64,000 nucleotides of DNA from the NCBI GenBank assembly GCA_024449915.1, contig JAMZAV010001041.1:186001-250000 (forward strand). The letters run 5' to 3'. The DNA comes from Sweltsa coloradensis (taxonomy: Eukaryota > Arthropoda > Insecta > Plecoptera > Chloroperlidae). The notes under the pieces are model-generated. The model made no database searches. It was not told the origin of the DNA and saw only the letters and a list, made by a program, of their open reading frames with translations. Below are positions 10,141 through 22,550 of this stretch, one piece after another. Both the position numbers and the translations under genes were made by a program. Position 1 is the stretch's first letter. Each line of letters starts with the position of its first letter.

Positions 10141-13100
10141 ACTACCCGGATTAAAAAATGGGTAATTATGCAGTATAGGCCTACCACCACACGCAAAAGT
10201 AGGTCAAGGGGGGGGGGGGGGAGGACGCGAAGCGCCGTGGGGGTGGGCCAATCTTACCACGGCAACAAAAAGCTTCAGCCCCCCCCCCCCCCCAATAACC
10301 TACCTTTAGGCAAAATTAGTTTCTAATTGTGTTTTTTTTTTGCGTGCGGCGGTATAGGCCTCTATTGCAAATTACCCAAAACTGAAATTTGCTGTACAAT
10401 TAAAAGGGGGGGGGGGGTGCCTTTTAGCCCCACCTAGACAGACTACCCCTGGACCCCAACAACAGAACCTGTGTTGGGGCAGTTCTTTTTTTAAATGAAC
10501 TTTCTTAAAGTTCAGTCCACAGCTCAATAATGAACTTTTAGAAAAAAATTTAAAGTTCAAGTCCGTCTAAAATATGATTAGGCCTATAGACTCGACTCCC
10601 GGAAAGTCCTTTTAAATTAACTTTTTAAATGTGAAAAATTTGCCCTCAAAAAGAACTTTTGAAAGTTTACAAAAAAAAAAACTCGTACTCGCGAACTTAA
10701 TCTTTTTAAAAGTTTTTCCCCAGCACTGAACAAAACTCACCTAAGCAATCCGCTATCGCCGAGTAATTCTTTACAATTTCCAAATTTTTATTGTTTTTAT
10801 TACCGTTAATATTGTTATTTGGTCCGAACATTTCACCTTTGGCAAATATGCCTCCGGCATTCTGGAGCTACGCCCCAGACTCTAGTTGACCTGCGCCACC
10901 TCGTTGCGAGTGGATATTAAACTATTTGAGTGTACTGCCCCGGCTCGTAGATTTGTCGAGGGTTGATGCGATTGTAAATTATTGCCCTACTCCAGGGTTC
11001 CCGTTTTCATGGATTTTGAGGGTGCAAAACACATCGACGGACTTTTATTCCAATTTAAGGATTAAAAAAAAGTTTTACGATGTTTTCAACTAGGGCTGGG
11101 CAAAGAATCGATATATCAAAGGGATATCGATGGTGGGAATATTTTCGATATCAAAATATCAAAATTTTCACAACAATTGCAAAATTTTGTAAATTTGGTG
11201 GAGGTGCCGTGTAGGTAGTCAAAATTTAAATTAATCCCGGCTGGTTCGTGGTGGAGGTGTCGGGTCATTTAACGCGATGGTGAGATCGTAAAAATCGTTA
11301 AATGCGTTTATGGTGATACCTTATCAACCCTCGTTGGCCTCAAATCATTAAAACCTACTCTTTTCATTTTATATAAATTTCCAAATTTTTTTCACAATAA
11401 TTACATTTTGATTTTGATTTAGGACTATCGATATATCGAAATTGGTACATTTAGGCATTAAATGGATTTTCAAGGATTGAGTGTTCCATTTAATGATTTC
11501 TAATTCTAAGGATTTTTGATGTGCTCAAACAGTATTTTTATTTTTTCTTGGTGGCAACCAATTTTCACTTGCAAATTGTGTGCTTGCAAATGTAATCGTA
11601 GTTTTTTTTATGTGCAGTTATTAAACCGAGAAATGCCAACGTCGATCGACGTTAAATCGTTGCGCGAAGTGCCAGCTTTGATTTTGTCGACCTTTTGAAA
11701 TACGACTACTGTTATCGCTATCTAGAAGCGTAGTTGAGTACTGCCCTACGAGAAACGTGCATAATTTAAATGGTCGAAAAAATCGATGCACGACGTTGAT
11801 ACTTTGGGACTTCAAAATAGTAGGGTACCTAATAATCAAAATTCATTGTTGAGTCTGACATACTATATAGGCCTACTATTTCATTGATTTTGATTTTTTT
11901 AAATGTTGTCATACAGGACAATAGAACTAATTAGGCCTACTCAATGAGGTATAACATTGGTGGTCCAGATAGGTTATTTCATGGCAAATTCCCAGTGAAA
12001 TAGAAAAATAATTCGCCAAAAATTCACAAACAATTTCTATTCAAAATATTCAAAATCAATTTTTTCATTAAAATTTGCTTGTATCATTGCGTTGTTCTTT
12101 TCATGCCAAAGATTTTGATATGAAACTTTATGATCGGACCATAACTTTGGCTTTAAAGTCACTTTCCAATAAAGACTACAAAATGTGGGCTAATAAGCCT
12201 GGCTCTTACTAGGTTAGGTAATAGAAGGAAGCAATTTATAAAAATTGTACGCCTAGGGGTAGGCCCTACTCTGAAAGTCTTTGGACTCCATCTTGCAATT
12301 TCTTTTTAGGTTTTCTTTTAGTCTAGTTTTTTTATTCTGTAATGGGTGAAAAAAAATCTTGAAAATGGAAAAAAATAGAGGCTCTTCTAGGTGAAGTTTA
12401 TTCCTTCCAAAATTTGTGATGTGGTTTTGAGCTGTTTAGGAACAACATATTTTTAAAATCTGCTCAAAAGAAGTCTTTAGGTTCAAATAGGATTGCGTAT
12501 TTTCATTTTGTTTCATTTTTTAACTGATAAGATAGGTAGGTGTTAAATAAATAAATGTAGGAGGCAGACCTAGGTAGGTCTAGGCTAACAAAACCAGACA
12601 ATTTTGAATTATGGATCTTCATGAGAAGAAAAACAGCTTTAGTTTTCAGGGGAAAAACTATACCGGTTATGTGTGCATTGATTCATAAGCGTATAGCTTT
12701 TCCCCTTTGAACTGAATGCCATATCTGCACAGTCTTCAACATCCGAGGCCTTCATCTTATGAAGAAAGAAGAATCCAACAAAGTTGCTGAGGTAATGGTA
12801 GAAATGTAGGAAAACTTTTCAGCTAATTGTTCAGGCACAATCATTCTAAGCCTACCTAATTACTTTTTGTTGATCTTTTGCTTATAGTGTGAGAATATGT
12901 TATATTTTCAGGAAAACTTTTAAGCTGATAGGTTATATGCAATTGACGTCATCACAGTATGATATTGCCATCGTGAGGTACCACGTCAAACGTAAATAAA
13001 GACATGGGGCCTATACTTTGTTTCCTAGAAGCGATCCTGGACCGTTTAGCCATAGACCTATTGTGATTCTTCACATTATCTACAGTTTTTACTCGCGTAA

Positions 13101-13180
13101 ACATTCATGCAATTTTCGTAACATGACGACAGTAACCAGGGTTGGGTAACGACGCGTCAAATGTCGCAAATATGCGTAGA
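10141..13180. other. Gene-poor AT-rich stretch
   Basis: Homopolymer runs of G (about 10207-10221) and C (about 10279-10293), a further G run near 10405-10418, and scattered ATATCGAT/TCGATATA palindromes around 11105-11160 and 11426-11440 that may be ends of a decayed element. No gene recognised. Confidence 0.45.
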
Positions 13181-13233
13181 ATATGTCAAATATGTAGAAT
13201 ATGTAGAAAATTATTTATTATATATATATATAT

Positions 13234-13345
13234 ATTAGAATCACAATTGTAAACTTGTCGGGTTATTTCGCCACGTCGATTTGACATGGGTAAGTCAAAT
13301 CGACGTGGCGAAATAACCCGACAAGTTTACAATTGTGATTCTAAT
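13234..13345. repeat. Perfect 52-base-arm hairpin flanked by (TA)n
   Basis: Arm 13234-13285 (ATTAGAATCACAATTG...) is exactly repeated inverted at 13294-13345 around an 8-base spacer ATGGGTAA. (TA)n runs flank it at about 13217-13233 and 13375-13393. No coding. Confidence 0.85.
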
Positions 13346-14811
13346 ACTTCGGGCCACGAAAGCCTTAAAAACTTAATATATATATATATATTATATGTTG
13401 TTAGAAAATGAACATGAATCCTTTGATTTTATTAATTCAAATTATATTTTTATTTATAACTTTTAAAAAATCTGTGTTAGAGTAGGCCTACAATTCACAC
13501 AACTTTGAATGACCTTTTGACACTTTTTGGCGGCCATTTTTCGTGTGAACCACTAGAACAAAATTGGAGGTCTAATTGAAAATGTACTTTTAAAAATATT
13601 AATGAATTATACACTGTGCATTATTAAATAAAAATACTATATTATTGTTTACAAGATTAATTTAATGTAATCTGGACGATCAAATTCATTGAAAGTAATA
13701 AATAACAAACAAATGTCAAGTCATTATTCGTTTTCACAGTTGACAACAATGGTTTTATTTTATTACTTTCATACAATCGGCTAAAATATTACTAAAGGCC
13801 TGTCGTCTGCACAGCACAGATAGGCCCGGTTATTTCTCTATGGATAGGCCCTAGCCTACGTCGTCTGCTTTAATCTTGTTTCTGACTAATTTCTTTACTT
13901 GGTTGCACTTCTGAGTTCTGGGCTTGACTAATTATTAATTTATAATATTTTAATGTTATGTAGGCCTAGCCTAAGTATTGATTAAATGAGTAGGTCTATC
14001 AATTGTCTTATGTTGAAGTAAAGTAGGTCTTTGCCCTAATAGGGCCCGCGGGAAAAAAACAGTCTAGTAAGCCGACCAATTAGGTAGGGCCTAGGTACCT
14101 AAACAGTAAATACGTACAAGACAACGGTTATAGACCGAAGGCTTTTAGAAAAAATACTTTTAATATTCCTTTTGGGGGGTAGGGCTATAAATACTAGGCC
14201 TAGGGTACACTATACCTGGGTTGGGCCGATGCTAGGCTACGCGTAGCCCTAGGCTAGGCCTAGTTTCCCCAAATTGAACACATATCACAAGAATTTCCCT
14301 GTTTTATCAATGTAGGACTAGATCTAGCTAGCCTAGGCTGCATCATAGATAGGCTGCATATTGAAGCTAGGCCTAGGCTTTTGCTCCCCCCCCCCCCCCC
14401 CCCCCCCCAACCACCAAAGAGAAATTGCATAGACTAGGCCTGGCCCTAGGCTAGGCTAGAACGAAGTGTATAATAGTATCCTTGCCCTAGGGCCTAGTTC
14501 AATTTTTATGCAAATAGAATTGTGTTGATTAAAATAAAATAACAATAATATAAGACAAAGAATTGTAATATCCAAAACAACTCAGTGACAAAACATAACA
14601 CGCAATGACAGTATCCTAATGAAACATAACCTCCAACGTTTGGAATGGTCTGTTGACATACACCTAGTTCGTCACCTCGCCACACGCACGCAGCGCACGG
14701 AGTAGAAAAATGATGCTAGCAATTTTATTTTTCCTGTGTTGGTTATGCCGATTTAAACAAATGCAACTTTGAAGGTCGTTCAATCTAGGCTGAATCACAC
14801 TCTATACTGCA
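13346..14811. other. Intergenic with TAGGCCTA cluster and poly-C
   Basis: AT-rich to about 13900, then octamer chains at 13960-14470 with a 20+ base poly-C tract at about 14385-14408. No gene recognised. Confidence 0.5.
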
Positions 14812-15490
14812 TTATATGCGTTATGATTAAGGCTATTCCAGAGCACTCAAGTACCGATATTTTGAAAGGAAAAGGAAAATGGCTAAAAGCTGGTTGGATA
14901 AAAGATAAACTTGAATAAAAAAAGGAAAAAAAAAACTTTTTTTTTGGACGGGACAAAAGCTCTATTTTTTTCATTATATGCAAATTTTGGGTCATTACGG
15001 AAATGAATGTTTTGGATGCAATATTTAATTTTTAGCTATGATTTTTTTTTTTATTGCTTCAACACACCTTTGTCTTTAGACTGAGCACAAGGGAAAAGAA
15101 TTTTCTGAAATAATGTTCGATGTACGATTTTTTTTGTCACATGGTACAAAAAAGAGTTTTGAACCGGAACACGAAAAAAATCGTTTATCAAAAGTTATTT
15201 CATAAAATTAGTTTCCCTTGTACTCAGTCCAGAGACAAAGGTGTGTTGAAGCAATAAAAAAAAAATCATAGCAAAAAATTAAATATTGCATCTAAAACAT
15301 TCATTTCCGTAATGACCCACAATTTGCATATAATTGCCAAAATAGAGCTTTTGTCCCGTCCAAAAAAAGTTTTTTTTTTCCTTTTTTATTCAAGTTCATC
15401 TTTCATCCAACCAACTTTTAGCCATTTTCCTTTGACTTTCAAAATATCGGTAAGAGTGCTCTGGAATAGCCTTAACGATTATGATTGCGT
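14812..15490. mobile_element. Foldback element, arms about 290 bases
   Basis: Left arm (AAGGCTATTCCAGAGCACTC at 14829) and right arm (GAGTGCTCTGGAATAGCCTT near 15453-15474) are mirror copies with few differences over almost their full length, spacer about 15110-15190. Two similar short ORFs, one per strand, are simply the same arm read twice. Confidence 0.75.
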
Positions 15491-16144
15491 AAACTAGAAC
15501 CAAAATTTAATCCAAATTTATATTTTTTTAGTAAGAAGTAGGCCTATATTTACTTCCCATTGAACTTGTTGTAAACGCTGTGTATTGACGTCATGATGAT
15601 TGATGACGGCGACTGTCCGTTTTTCACTGGACAAAAAAGGGAATTTTTAAAATGAGTTTCTACTAAAATATTGGTTTAGGCCTATAACAAAAATAAAAAA
15701 TGCATACTACAGTCCTTCCCCGCCGGAGTTTACACCACCGTTTCAGGTAGTTTTCGCTGTACACCCCTAGAGCAAAGTCCAGTAGAGCAATTATCTCTAT
15801 TCAAACTCGAGCACCGGGCCAGCAATTCAGATTAGTGAATACGATAATGCACTGCTTGTTCAGTTCCATTATAGGCCTACAGGTAATCCGATAATTGCCA
15901 TGCGGTCAACATTTTATTATGATATTTTTATTTTGTTTGGTGTTTTGTATTACTGCTTTTTCTCTTTAAAAAAAACTCAATCGTAAGAGTATTTATTTTA
16001 CTGTATTTGAAATTTGTTAATATTTCTCATGCAGATTATGTTTTTGATCTTGTTTCTACGACAAAAATGACTAGTTTCGCCATAGTATTATGAAACACGC
16101 TTATAGATGCACCAGTACGAAGATACGGGTGCTGGTTTCGAGTC

Positions 16145-17241
16145 CCAGTTGAGAATAATAAATAATAAATAAATAAATTGTATTTAGAGTCTACCCACTC
16201 AGTTATATAACTGATTTTCAGTGGGGGACAGTAAATCAAAGCGACCAAGCCAATCCTGTAGGCCCCGACGCAATCGACGAGTGAGCGATAACCAACCAAA
16301 GATTGATATTTTTAATAGGAAATATAGCAATCAGTGGTATGGACAGTGCGAACACCCGCGGAAAAACGCCAGAATCAACAAGGCCGATTCAGAACAACTC
16401 TGAATTTATTATGTGTATCGTTGCTATAGTGCGTTTACTCGCGAGTTGAACACATTGTTTTCTTCAAGAGCGGAGTTCTTTTCAGCTAATTAAATTCTAT
16501 ACCATTTCTGATACCGAAGAGCAACAAGCCCGAAGATTGAGAATAAGATTAGACTAGGATGTCATAAAAATATTTAATTCATAAAGTAATAAATAAGTTT
16601 ATGCAATACAATCATTAACTCTTGATTATTAAAATCAAAATCAAATGCTATTACAAAAATGTAACATTTTTTGTCAGTTTTATCCACTTTGAATGAAAAA
16701 AATCGGATATCATTTACGGTTTTTAAGTATTTTATTTACATCATTTTGTATAATGACAAAATACTTAAAAACCGTAAATTAAGGCCGATTTTTTTCGTTC
16801 AAAGTGGATAAAACTTACAAAAAATCATACATTCTTGTAATAGCATTTTATTTTTATTTTAATAATGATTTCAAGAGTTAATGATTGTATTGGATAAACT
16901 TATTTATCAATTTATTAATTAAATATTTTTATGACATCCTAGTCTAATCCTATTGTCAATCATCGGCCGTGTTGCTCCTCGGAATCTGAAATTGTATAGA
17001 ATTCAATTAGCTGACATACAGAAGAACTCCGCTCTCGAAGAGAACAATGTGTTCTACTCGCAAGTAAACGCACTATAGGACGGCTCCAAAGTCACCGTTT
17101 ACAAACTCCTAACACAAGAACTGATGGACTTAAGTCCAAATCGGAAGATTAAAAAACTTCTGACTTTGACGGGAATCGAACCCTGGACCTTCTGCATTGG
17201 AAGCAGATACTCTAACAATAAGACCAACGAGCCACACAATA
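16145..17241 (-). mobile_element. tRNA-derived SINE copy, minus strand, interrupted by a foldback element
   Basis: Reading the minus strand: tRNA-like head (about 17241-17165, GGGTTCGATTCCCG B box), body, then ACTGAAAATCAGTTATATAA and an (ATTT)n tail at 16148-16180. Same layout as the 35922-36370 copy. Body is split at 16427-17075. Confidence 0.75.
16427..17075. mobile_element. 649-base foldback element with TA duplication, inside the SINE
   Basis: Termini TAGTGCGTTTACTCGC and CAAGTAAACGCACTA, flanked by TA at 16425-16426 and 17076-17077. Removal restores GTTGCTAGGACGG, exactly as in intact SINE copies at 22288 and 36078. Arms are about 310 bases, meeting near 16745. Confidence 0.85.
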
Positions 17242-18023
17242 AATTAATTTTATCATTAGAGTTAAATTAGAATATTTTAAAATTATAATAATTGCATATA
17301 CTTTCATAGCAAGCAACATCTCATCATAGTTATGTGTATCGCATTTAACATTTGCATTTGGTGCGTGAATTTGTGTTTCAATAAAATGTTAAATGCTTTT
17401 TTGCAGTCCCTTTTTGAAATACTCATGCATTGCTTATTGGCGATAGATAATGAATTGCATTAATTCAAGGGAATTCACAGTGATTAAATTTCACATGCCT
17501 ACCTCGTTTCCAGGCCTGGGTTTTTACATACATACTACAGCAGAGCAATAGCCGACGGGAAGACCAATAACAAAATGTATTAGGAGTACAACGTAGACAC
17601 ATTGCTCACACAATTGCTGGATCTATGTTCAGTCTGAGAAACATCGTATAACACCATGAAAAAAAAATTAACAATAAAATGCACTTATAAATGCCTATAT
17701 TACATTGTTGATTATAAGTCCTCTTAACAGTTTTTGTTATTCGTAAATTGCTTTCTTTTCGTCGTACATAAAAAAACAAAAAACGTTTTTCATCAAATTC
17801 GGAACTTTTTCTAAATTTCACAAAACTTTTGATAATTTCCTACTATTAAGCATTTTTTTTATAAGTGTACTAGGCAATAAGACGGTAAATAAAGACAGGT
17901 ATAGCTTTTGTGTTTTGACATTCATTGTGCATGCAAGTTTGACATTCTTTTCGCTAAATTGGCCCGATGTTCAGGGCGTTGGTGTAAACCCCGGCGGGGA
18001 AGGACTGTAGCTAATTACCATTA

Positions 18024-18339
18024 TTGGATGAGCGAAGTTCACTGATCCCCCAAAAAATTTAGCTCTGGTGTTTTTTTTTTTTTTTTTTTTCCTCTGTTTG
18101 TTTGCTCTCTACTGGGGAAACGGCATATGCGATCTTGATGAAACTTTGAGGGGACCTTCGAAATCTCTGAACTTAGAGGTGTATTGTTTTTGGGTACAAT
18201 CTAAGAAATATTTCTCATGAATAGGCCTATCATACTTTTACGATTTTTAGTGCGATATTTTCGTGACATTTGGTCCGATTCTGACCAAACGGGTAGGGCT
18301 ACAACGTTCATATTGCACATGGATATAAGAGGATGGGAT
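18024..18339. repeat. End of TTGGATGAGCG repeat family
   Basis: TTGGATGAGCGAAG and then CCTTCGAAATCTCTGAACTTAGA match the left part of the element at 33495. Downstream continuity is broken by the hAT insertion at 18340. Confidence 0.5.
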
Positions 18340-19206
18340 CAGTGGCGGCTCTGGGGTAGTTTTACTGGTGAGGCGAAATTAATATCCCGGAGGTATTATA
18401 GGGGACCACATGGGGGGTTTGGGGGGCAAAGCCCCCCAACAATAGCGCCGCAGGCGAAAATTTTGAAAATCGGGTTTTTAGAGTGCGTTTGGTGCATTTT
18501 AGAAAAAAGTTGTGGGCTGAATGCAATTCCAAAATAATGTCGTTTTTGTGCAGTAGATACTAGAAAAAAAAATTGTTTCAACTTTTATATGGGTTTTTGA
18601 TTGTCATGTGTAAACATTGAATATACATTGAATTACATCATTGATACATTTCACTTGCATTTGCACTTGCATCTTGCACTCTAATACGTTCGAGCGCTTT
18701 CGCTTGGCTCGTCCATCACGGCGAAACGTCGCCTCAGTCCAGCTGTTTTAGCCGGCACATCTCCGCTACAAGACATCGGCCGAGATCTTCGCCTCAGTCC
18801 AGCTGGTCTAGCCAGCGGCTGCAAGACATCGCGTATCGAGACAACATCGAGAACGCATGCGCGACTAGGGTGCATAGCGTATATACCCTCCGGCACTGTA
18901 CCAACCAACGTGGTCGCCTCACACGGGCGAGGCCATCGTGAGGGCCTTGGTTCGGGTCGGGCGACATTTTACCGCTCATGCACTGTTCATGGGGATTTCG
19001 CAGCGCAGCGCTCACGCTCACTAATACTCAACTCAAAACCAAATCTATCACAGTATAAACATTTGTGAATGCGTATTACGTTGGTTAAAAAGTGTAAAAA
19101 TGGAAATCATAGGCCTACTCAAGTCAATTATTGAGATGAAAAGCCTGGTTCTTTGGTGAGGCTCCGCCTCACTTGCCTCACCTTGCCAGCCGCCACTGGA
19201 TGGGAT
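18332..19206. mobile_element. Non-autonomous hAT element with perfect 8-base duplication
   Basis: Element 18340-19198 starts CAGTGGCGGCTC and ends AGCCGCCACTG, flanked by GATGGGAT (18332-18339, 19199-19206). Interior is GC-rich with an internal CGCCTCAGTCCAGCTG repeat (18731, 18790). No transposase. CAGTGGCGGC ends and 8-base duplication are typical of hAT. Confidence 0.85.
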
Positions 19207-19556
19207 ACTCGCGAAATTAAAACTACGCAAAATTACAGTTTTTTCGTGATATCTCGAGAACGACGCAAAATATCTAAAAACGGATTCTAGACCGAATTGT
19301 GGTTTTGTTAGAACTATATATAATACAAGAAAAAATATTCAAATATAATAATTAGTGCGGTTTATATTTAAAATATGCATTTTATTAATTAAATTTCTAA
19401 TTAAAAACTTAATTACCATCACATTACAATATTTTTTCTTGCATTATATAGTTCTAACAAAACCACAATTCGGTCTTTAATTAGTTTTTAGATATTTTGC
19501 GTCTTTCTCGAGATATCACGAAAAAACCGTATTTTCGCGTGGTTTTAATTTCGCTA
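19207..19556. mobile_element. Foldback element
   Basis: GCGAAATTAAAACTACGC near 19211 mirrors GCGTGGTTTTAATTTCGC ending about 19552; arms about 120 bases (also TTCGTGATATCTCGAGAA / TTCTCGAGATATCACGAA). Possible TACT flanks. Confidence 0.65.
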
Positions 19557-19740
19557 CTTGGTGATGTAGTACCTTTTGAAAGAAAAAGTTGAAAAAGTTA
19601 TCCAGAATCCATAGAAATAAAGGTTTTAATATGAATTTTTTGAGGTTTATAATAACAATTAACAAGTAACAATAGAAACTTGACAACAATCACCTACAAT
19701 GTATTCAAAAAGCACTAGCAAAGGAAAAGTTGGTATCATG

Positions 19741-19820
19741 TCCCCGGCACTGAAAATCAGTTGTATGACTTCAGTGGGTAGACTATGAATACAAATGTAT
19801 TTATTTATTTATTTATTTTG
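19741..19820 (+). mobile_element. SINE 3'-end fragment
   Basis: CACTGAAAATCAGTTGTATGAC...GTGGGTAGACTATGAATAC followed by (TTTA)n matches the 3' end of the SINE at 35922-36370. Confidence 0.65.
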
Positions 19821-20750
19821 GAAAGATTCATAACTTCTTATAGGGAATTTAGGAAATATTATATAGATCATCTAAAATCTCTAGTAGGCCTAGTGTATGA
19901 GTATGTACCTAATAAAATGTTTCAATTTAGTAAGCCTAGATTTGTCCTAAGTGCATTATAGCAAAATATTCAGGATTGACAACAAATAAAACATAACTGA
20001 AATCAATGCTATATTTTGCATGTGCCACTGTGGTTATTTAAAGTGGCTCCAGCGAGTGTACCGGCGGACTCAAGAGTATAATATTATTATTCAGTAACAG
20101 CTTATAAAATAGGGCCTAGTTAGTATTTTTTATATCAGATAATCTTACAACTGTAGTTTATATTACTACTGTAAGTATTAATTTATTTTTAATTGTTACA
20201 TTTGAGGAAAACCTATTTATTTGCATCTTTTATTGGTACAGTTGCTAACTGACTAGTTACGTATTTGCCAACCTCGGAAATCGAAACGTCCCATCAAAAT
20301 AAAAACGTTAATCACTTAATTAAGCTAATGGGCCAATGGACGAAATAATGCTAAGTTCGTTAAACATTAAACATTCAATATGATTGGCTTTCATGTAATT
20401 ATAAACAATAAATATACGATATGTAATAGTTGGAAACTTCTTCTTGAGAGTTTGGCCAACCTGGTATTTGGCTTGGCAACATGGCACGGGCAGCCTTCTC
20501 ATTCGAATCGAGTGTGGATACGTCGAGAGAACTGCCACCTCGAAAGTGTTTCATACCAAAGTAATCAGTAATTGCGTACACATGCTATGTACAGACGTCA
20601 ATTACAATCAAGAAATATTGGCAGTAGACTTTAAAAGTATTAAAAGTGTCCTAATTGCCATCACAAAACTTTTACGCTCGCTTTGATTCGGCGTGCATAT
20701 CTGCTGGGTTGAAGGAAGCGGACGGATCGCTATGGACCACCTATGCTCTG
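19821..20750. other. Intergenic, nothing recognised
   Basis: Several short overlapping ORFs on both strands at 20320-20690 have no recognised motif. Confidence 0.4.
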
Positions 20751-20824
20751 TGGTCGCAGTTGGTCCAACGGTTAGCGCGCTCGTTTTGTAAGCGAAAGGT
20801 CGCCGGTTCGAGTCCCGGCTGTGA
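20751..20824 (+). tRNA. tRNA-Thr(UGU)-like sequence, probably degenerate
   Basis: The string has a D-arm-like GGTCCAACGGTTAGC, an anticodon loop TTTGTAA giving UGU, and a T arm GGTTCGAGTCC followed by a run of T (Pol III stop-like). The acceptor partly pairs (TCGCAG with CTGTGA). The D stem pairs poorly and the T stem has one extra C, so it may be a tRNA pseudogene or tRNA-like head of a SINE. Confidence 0.45.
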
Positions 20825-21226
20825 AAACTTTTTTCCCTTTTTTTTATTGATCCATCATTATTGTTTACTTCTTATCGATAACGGGTTACGATTTTTATAA
20901 CTTTTCATTTTTTTATTACTCGAACACAAAGACATTCTTCCCTCAACTTTTGGGTGTATAGTGTAGTCAAAGTATTTGCTTTTACCGGCTTTAGCCTGCG
21001 CACTGCGCCCAATATTTTTTGTTTTTTTAAATATGAAATCTATGCAAATATCTTACATAGGCCCTACATGACATACATAATAAATTGCCATATGTAGAAC
21101 AGAAGTCTTTCAATATGGGAATAATTGCCCCAATTAAACTAATAATACTAAAAATTGTAATGAATTTGTGATAGGTCCTCAATAATAATTACTTATAAAC
21201 TTGCTCGTTATTCTGTGTATATATGA
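20825..21226. other. Intergenic, nothing recognised
   Basis: AT-rich, poly-T following the tRNA-like sequence; no repeat structure seen. Confidence 0.4.
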
Positions 21227-21715
21227 ATCCCCCCAAAATACAAAAATTTGTAAAAAAGACGGCAGCCAAGCTCTCCTTCAAAAGTCTTCGGCTGTGAATG
21301 CTGTGAGATATAGAAGTTGAGCCAAGCTTTTTATTCTTTCTCCCTAGTTTCGCTTTGAAAATATGTAAGATCATTTCGCCTGTTGACAAGCGCCAAGCCA
21401 ACGATTTTTGTGGTAAAAAAGTAAATTTTTTAAACTCGAAATCATAAAAAAATTCTTGGCCATGAACCAAATTCAATGGCCAAGTAATTTTTTTTATGAT
21501 TTCGAGTTTAAAAATTTTCCTTTTTTTACCACAAAAATCGTTGGCTTGGCGCTCGTCAACAGGCGAAATGATCTTACATTATTTTCAAAGCGAAACTAGG
21601 AAGAAAGAATAAAAAGCTTGGCTCAACTTCTATATCTCACAGCATTCACAGCCGAAGACTTTTGAAGGAGAGCTTGGCTGCCGTCTTTTTTACAAATTTT
21701 TGTATTTTGGGGGGA
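21227..21715. mobile_element. Near-perfect foldback element, arms about 235 bases
   Basis: ATCCCCCCAAAATACAAAAA at 21227 mirrors TTTTTGTATTTTGGGGGGAT ending 21715, and the arms match with very few differences up to a short centre near 21465-21480 (GGCCATGAACC...GGTT..GGCC). High arm identity suggests a recent origin. The 95-codon minus ORF is one arm. Confidence 0.85.
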
Positions 21716-21842
21716 TATCACATCTTTTTGTTGTTCGTTCGCTATCAAGGTGTGAATGATGGACTTTGAATGATTAAATTTGTTAAGTTCAAAGTTGTGT
21801 TTTTACATTTTTGGGCCCACGGTCCCCCCAAAGATACCCCTT

Positions 21843-22450
21843 GAATAAATAAATAAATAAATTTTTATTTAGAGTCTACACACTCAGTTATATATAACTG
21901 ATTTTCAGTGGGGGACTTTAAATCAAAGCGACCAAGCCAACCCTGCAGGCCCCGACGCAATCGACGAGTGAGCGATAACCAACCAAAGATCGATATTTTT
22001 AATAGGAAATATATCAATCAGTGGTATGGACAGTGCGAACATCCGCGGATCAACGCCAGAATCAACAAGGCCGATCCAGAACAACTCTGGAATTTATCTC
22101 TTCTTCTTTTCATATGCCAACAATTGACATTATTCATGTCATCATGTGTTTTCTAGTTAGCCAGTAGAGATAGGACTCCTGTTCGCTCCGATCCATGCCA
22201 TTTGGCATTTTGTCGCGTTCAAGCTTTATATATGTACATTGAAAATTATGTATTGTATATTGTATTATGTATATATTATTATGTGCTTCGTTGCTAGGAC
22301 GGCTCCAAAGTCACCGTTTACAAACTCCTAAGACAAGAACTGATAGACTTAAGTCCAAATCAGAAGTTAAAAAACTTCTGACTTGAGCGGGAATCGAACC
22401 CTGGCCCTTCTGCATTGGAAGCAGATACGCTAACAACAAGACCAACGCAC
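21843..22450 (-). mobile_element. tRNA-derived SINE copy with an extra 180-base block
   Basis: On the minus strand: tRNA-like head about 22450-22385, body, and (ATTT)n tail near 21845-21862. Compared with the 35.9-kb copy it has extra sequence at about 22097-22275, absent elsewhere. Confidence 0.75.
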
Positions 22451-22483
22451 TAGCATAAGCACTAGATATTTATAATGGTTATA

Positions 22484-22550
22484 AGAGCATGTTTAATTTC
22501 AAGCTTGTATACAAATTACTACGCCTGAGTAATAACGCGTTTTGATTTTG
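22484..22550 (+). repeat. Short dispersed unit B, copy 1
   Basis: GAGCATGTTTAATTTCAAGC followed by ACTACGCCTGAGTAAT and ACGCGTTTTGATTTT. Further copies at 24259-24330 and 24703-24775. Confidence 0.6.

Larger units (their letters stand above)
15708..18009. mobile_element. Tc1/mariner-type element with TA duplication, holding a SINE
   Basis: Element 15710-18007 begins CAGTCCTTCCCCGCCGG and ends CCGGCGGGGAAGGACTG, flanked by TA on both sides. Inverted similarity extends through GTTTACACC/GGTGTAAAC. CAGT ends and TA duplications fit Tc1/mariner. No transposase recognised; the interior is mostly a SINE that was inserted later. Confidence 0.7.

Noticed and set aside
11095..11445. Repeated ATCGATATAT/ATATATCGAT palindromes, possibly a hAT element starting TAGGGCTGGGC.
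   Set aside because: The matching right end and target duplication could not be located, so no element was called.
14795..15497. Two ORFs with nearly the same peptide on opposite strands.
   Set aside because: They are the two arms of a foldback element, not a gene pair.
16221..22156. Similar forward ORFs (about 60-82 codons) at 16221 and 21908, and a related minus ORF at 36046.
   Set aside because: They are SINE bodies read in one frame; conservation reflects the repeat family, not a protein.
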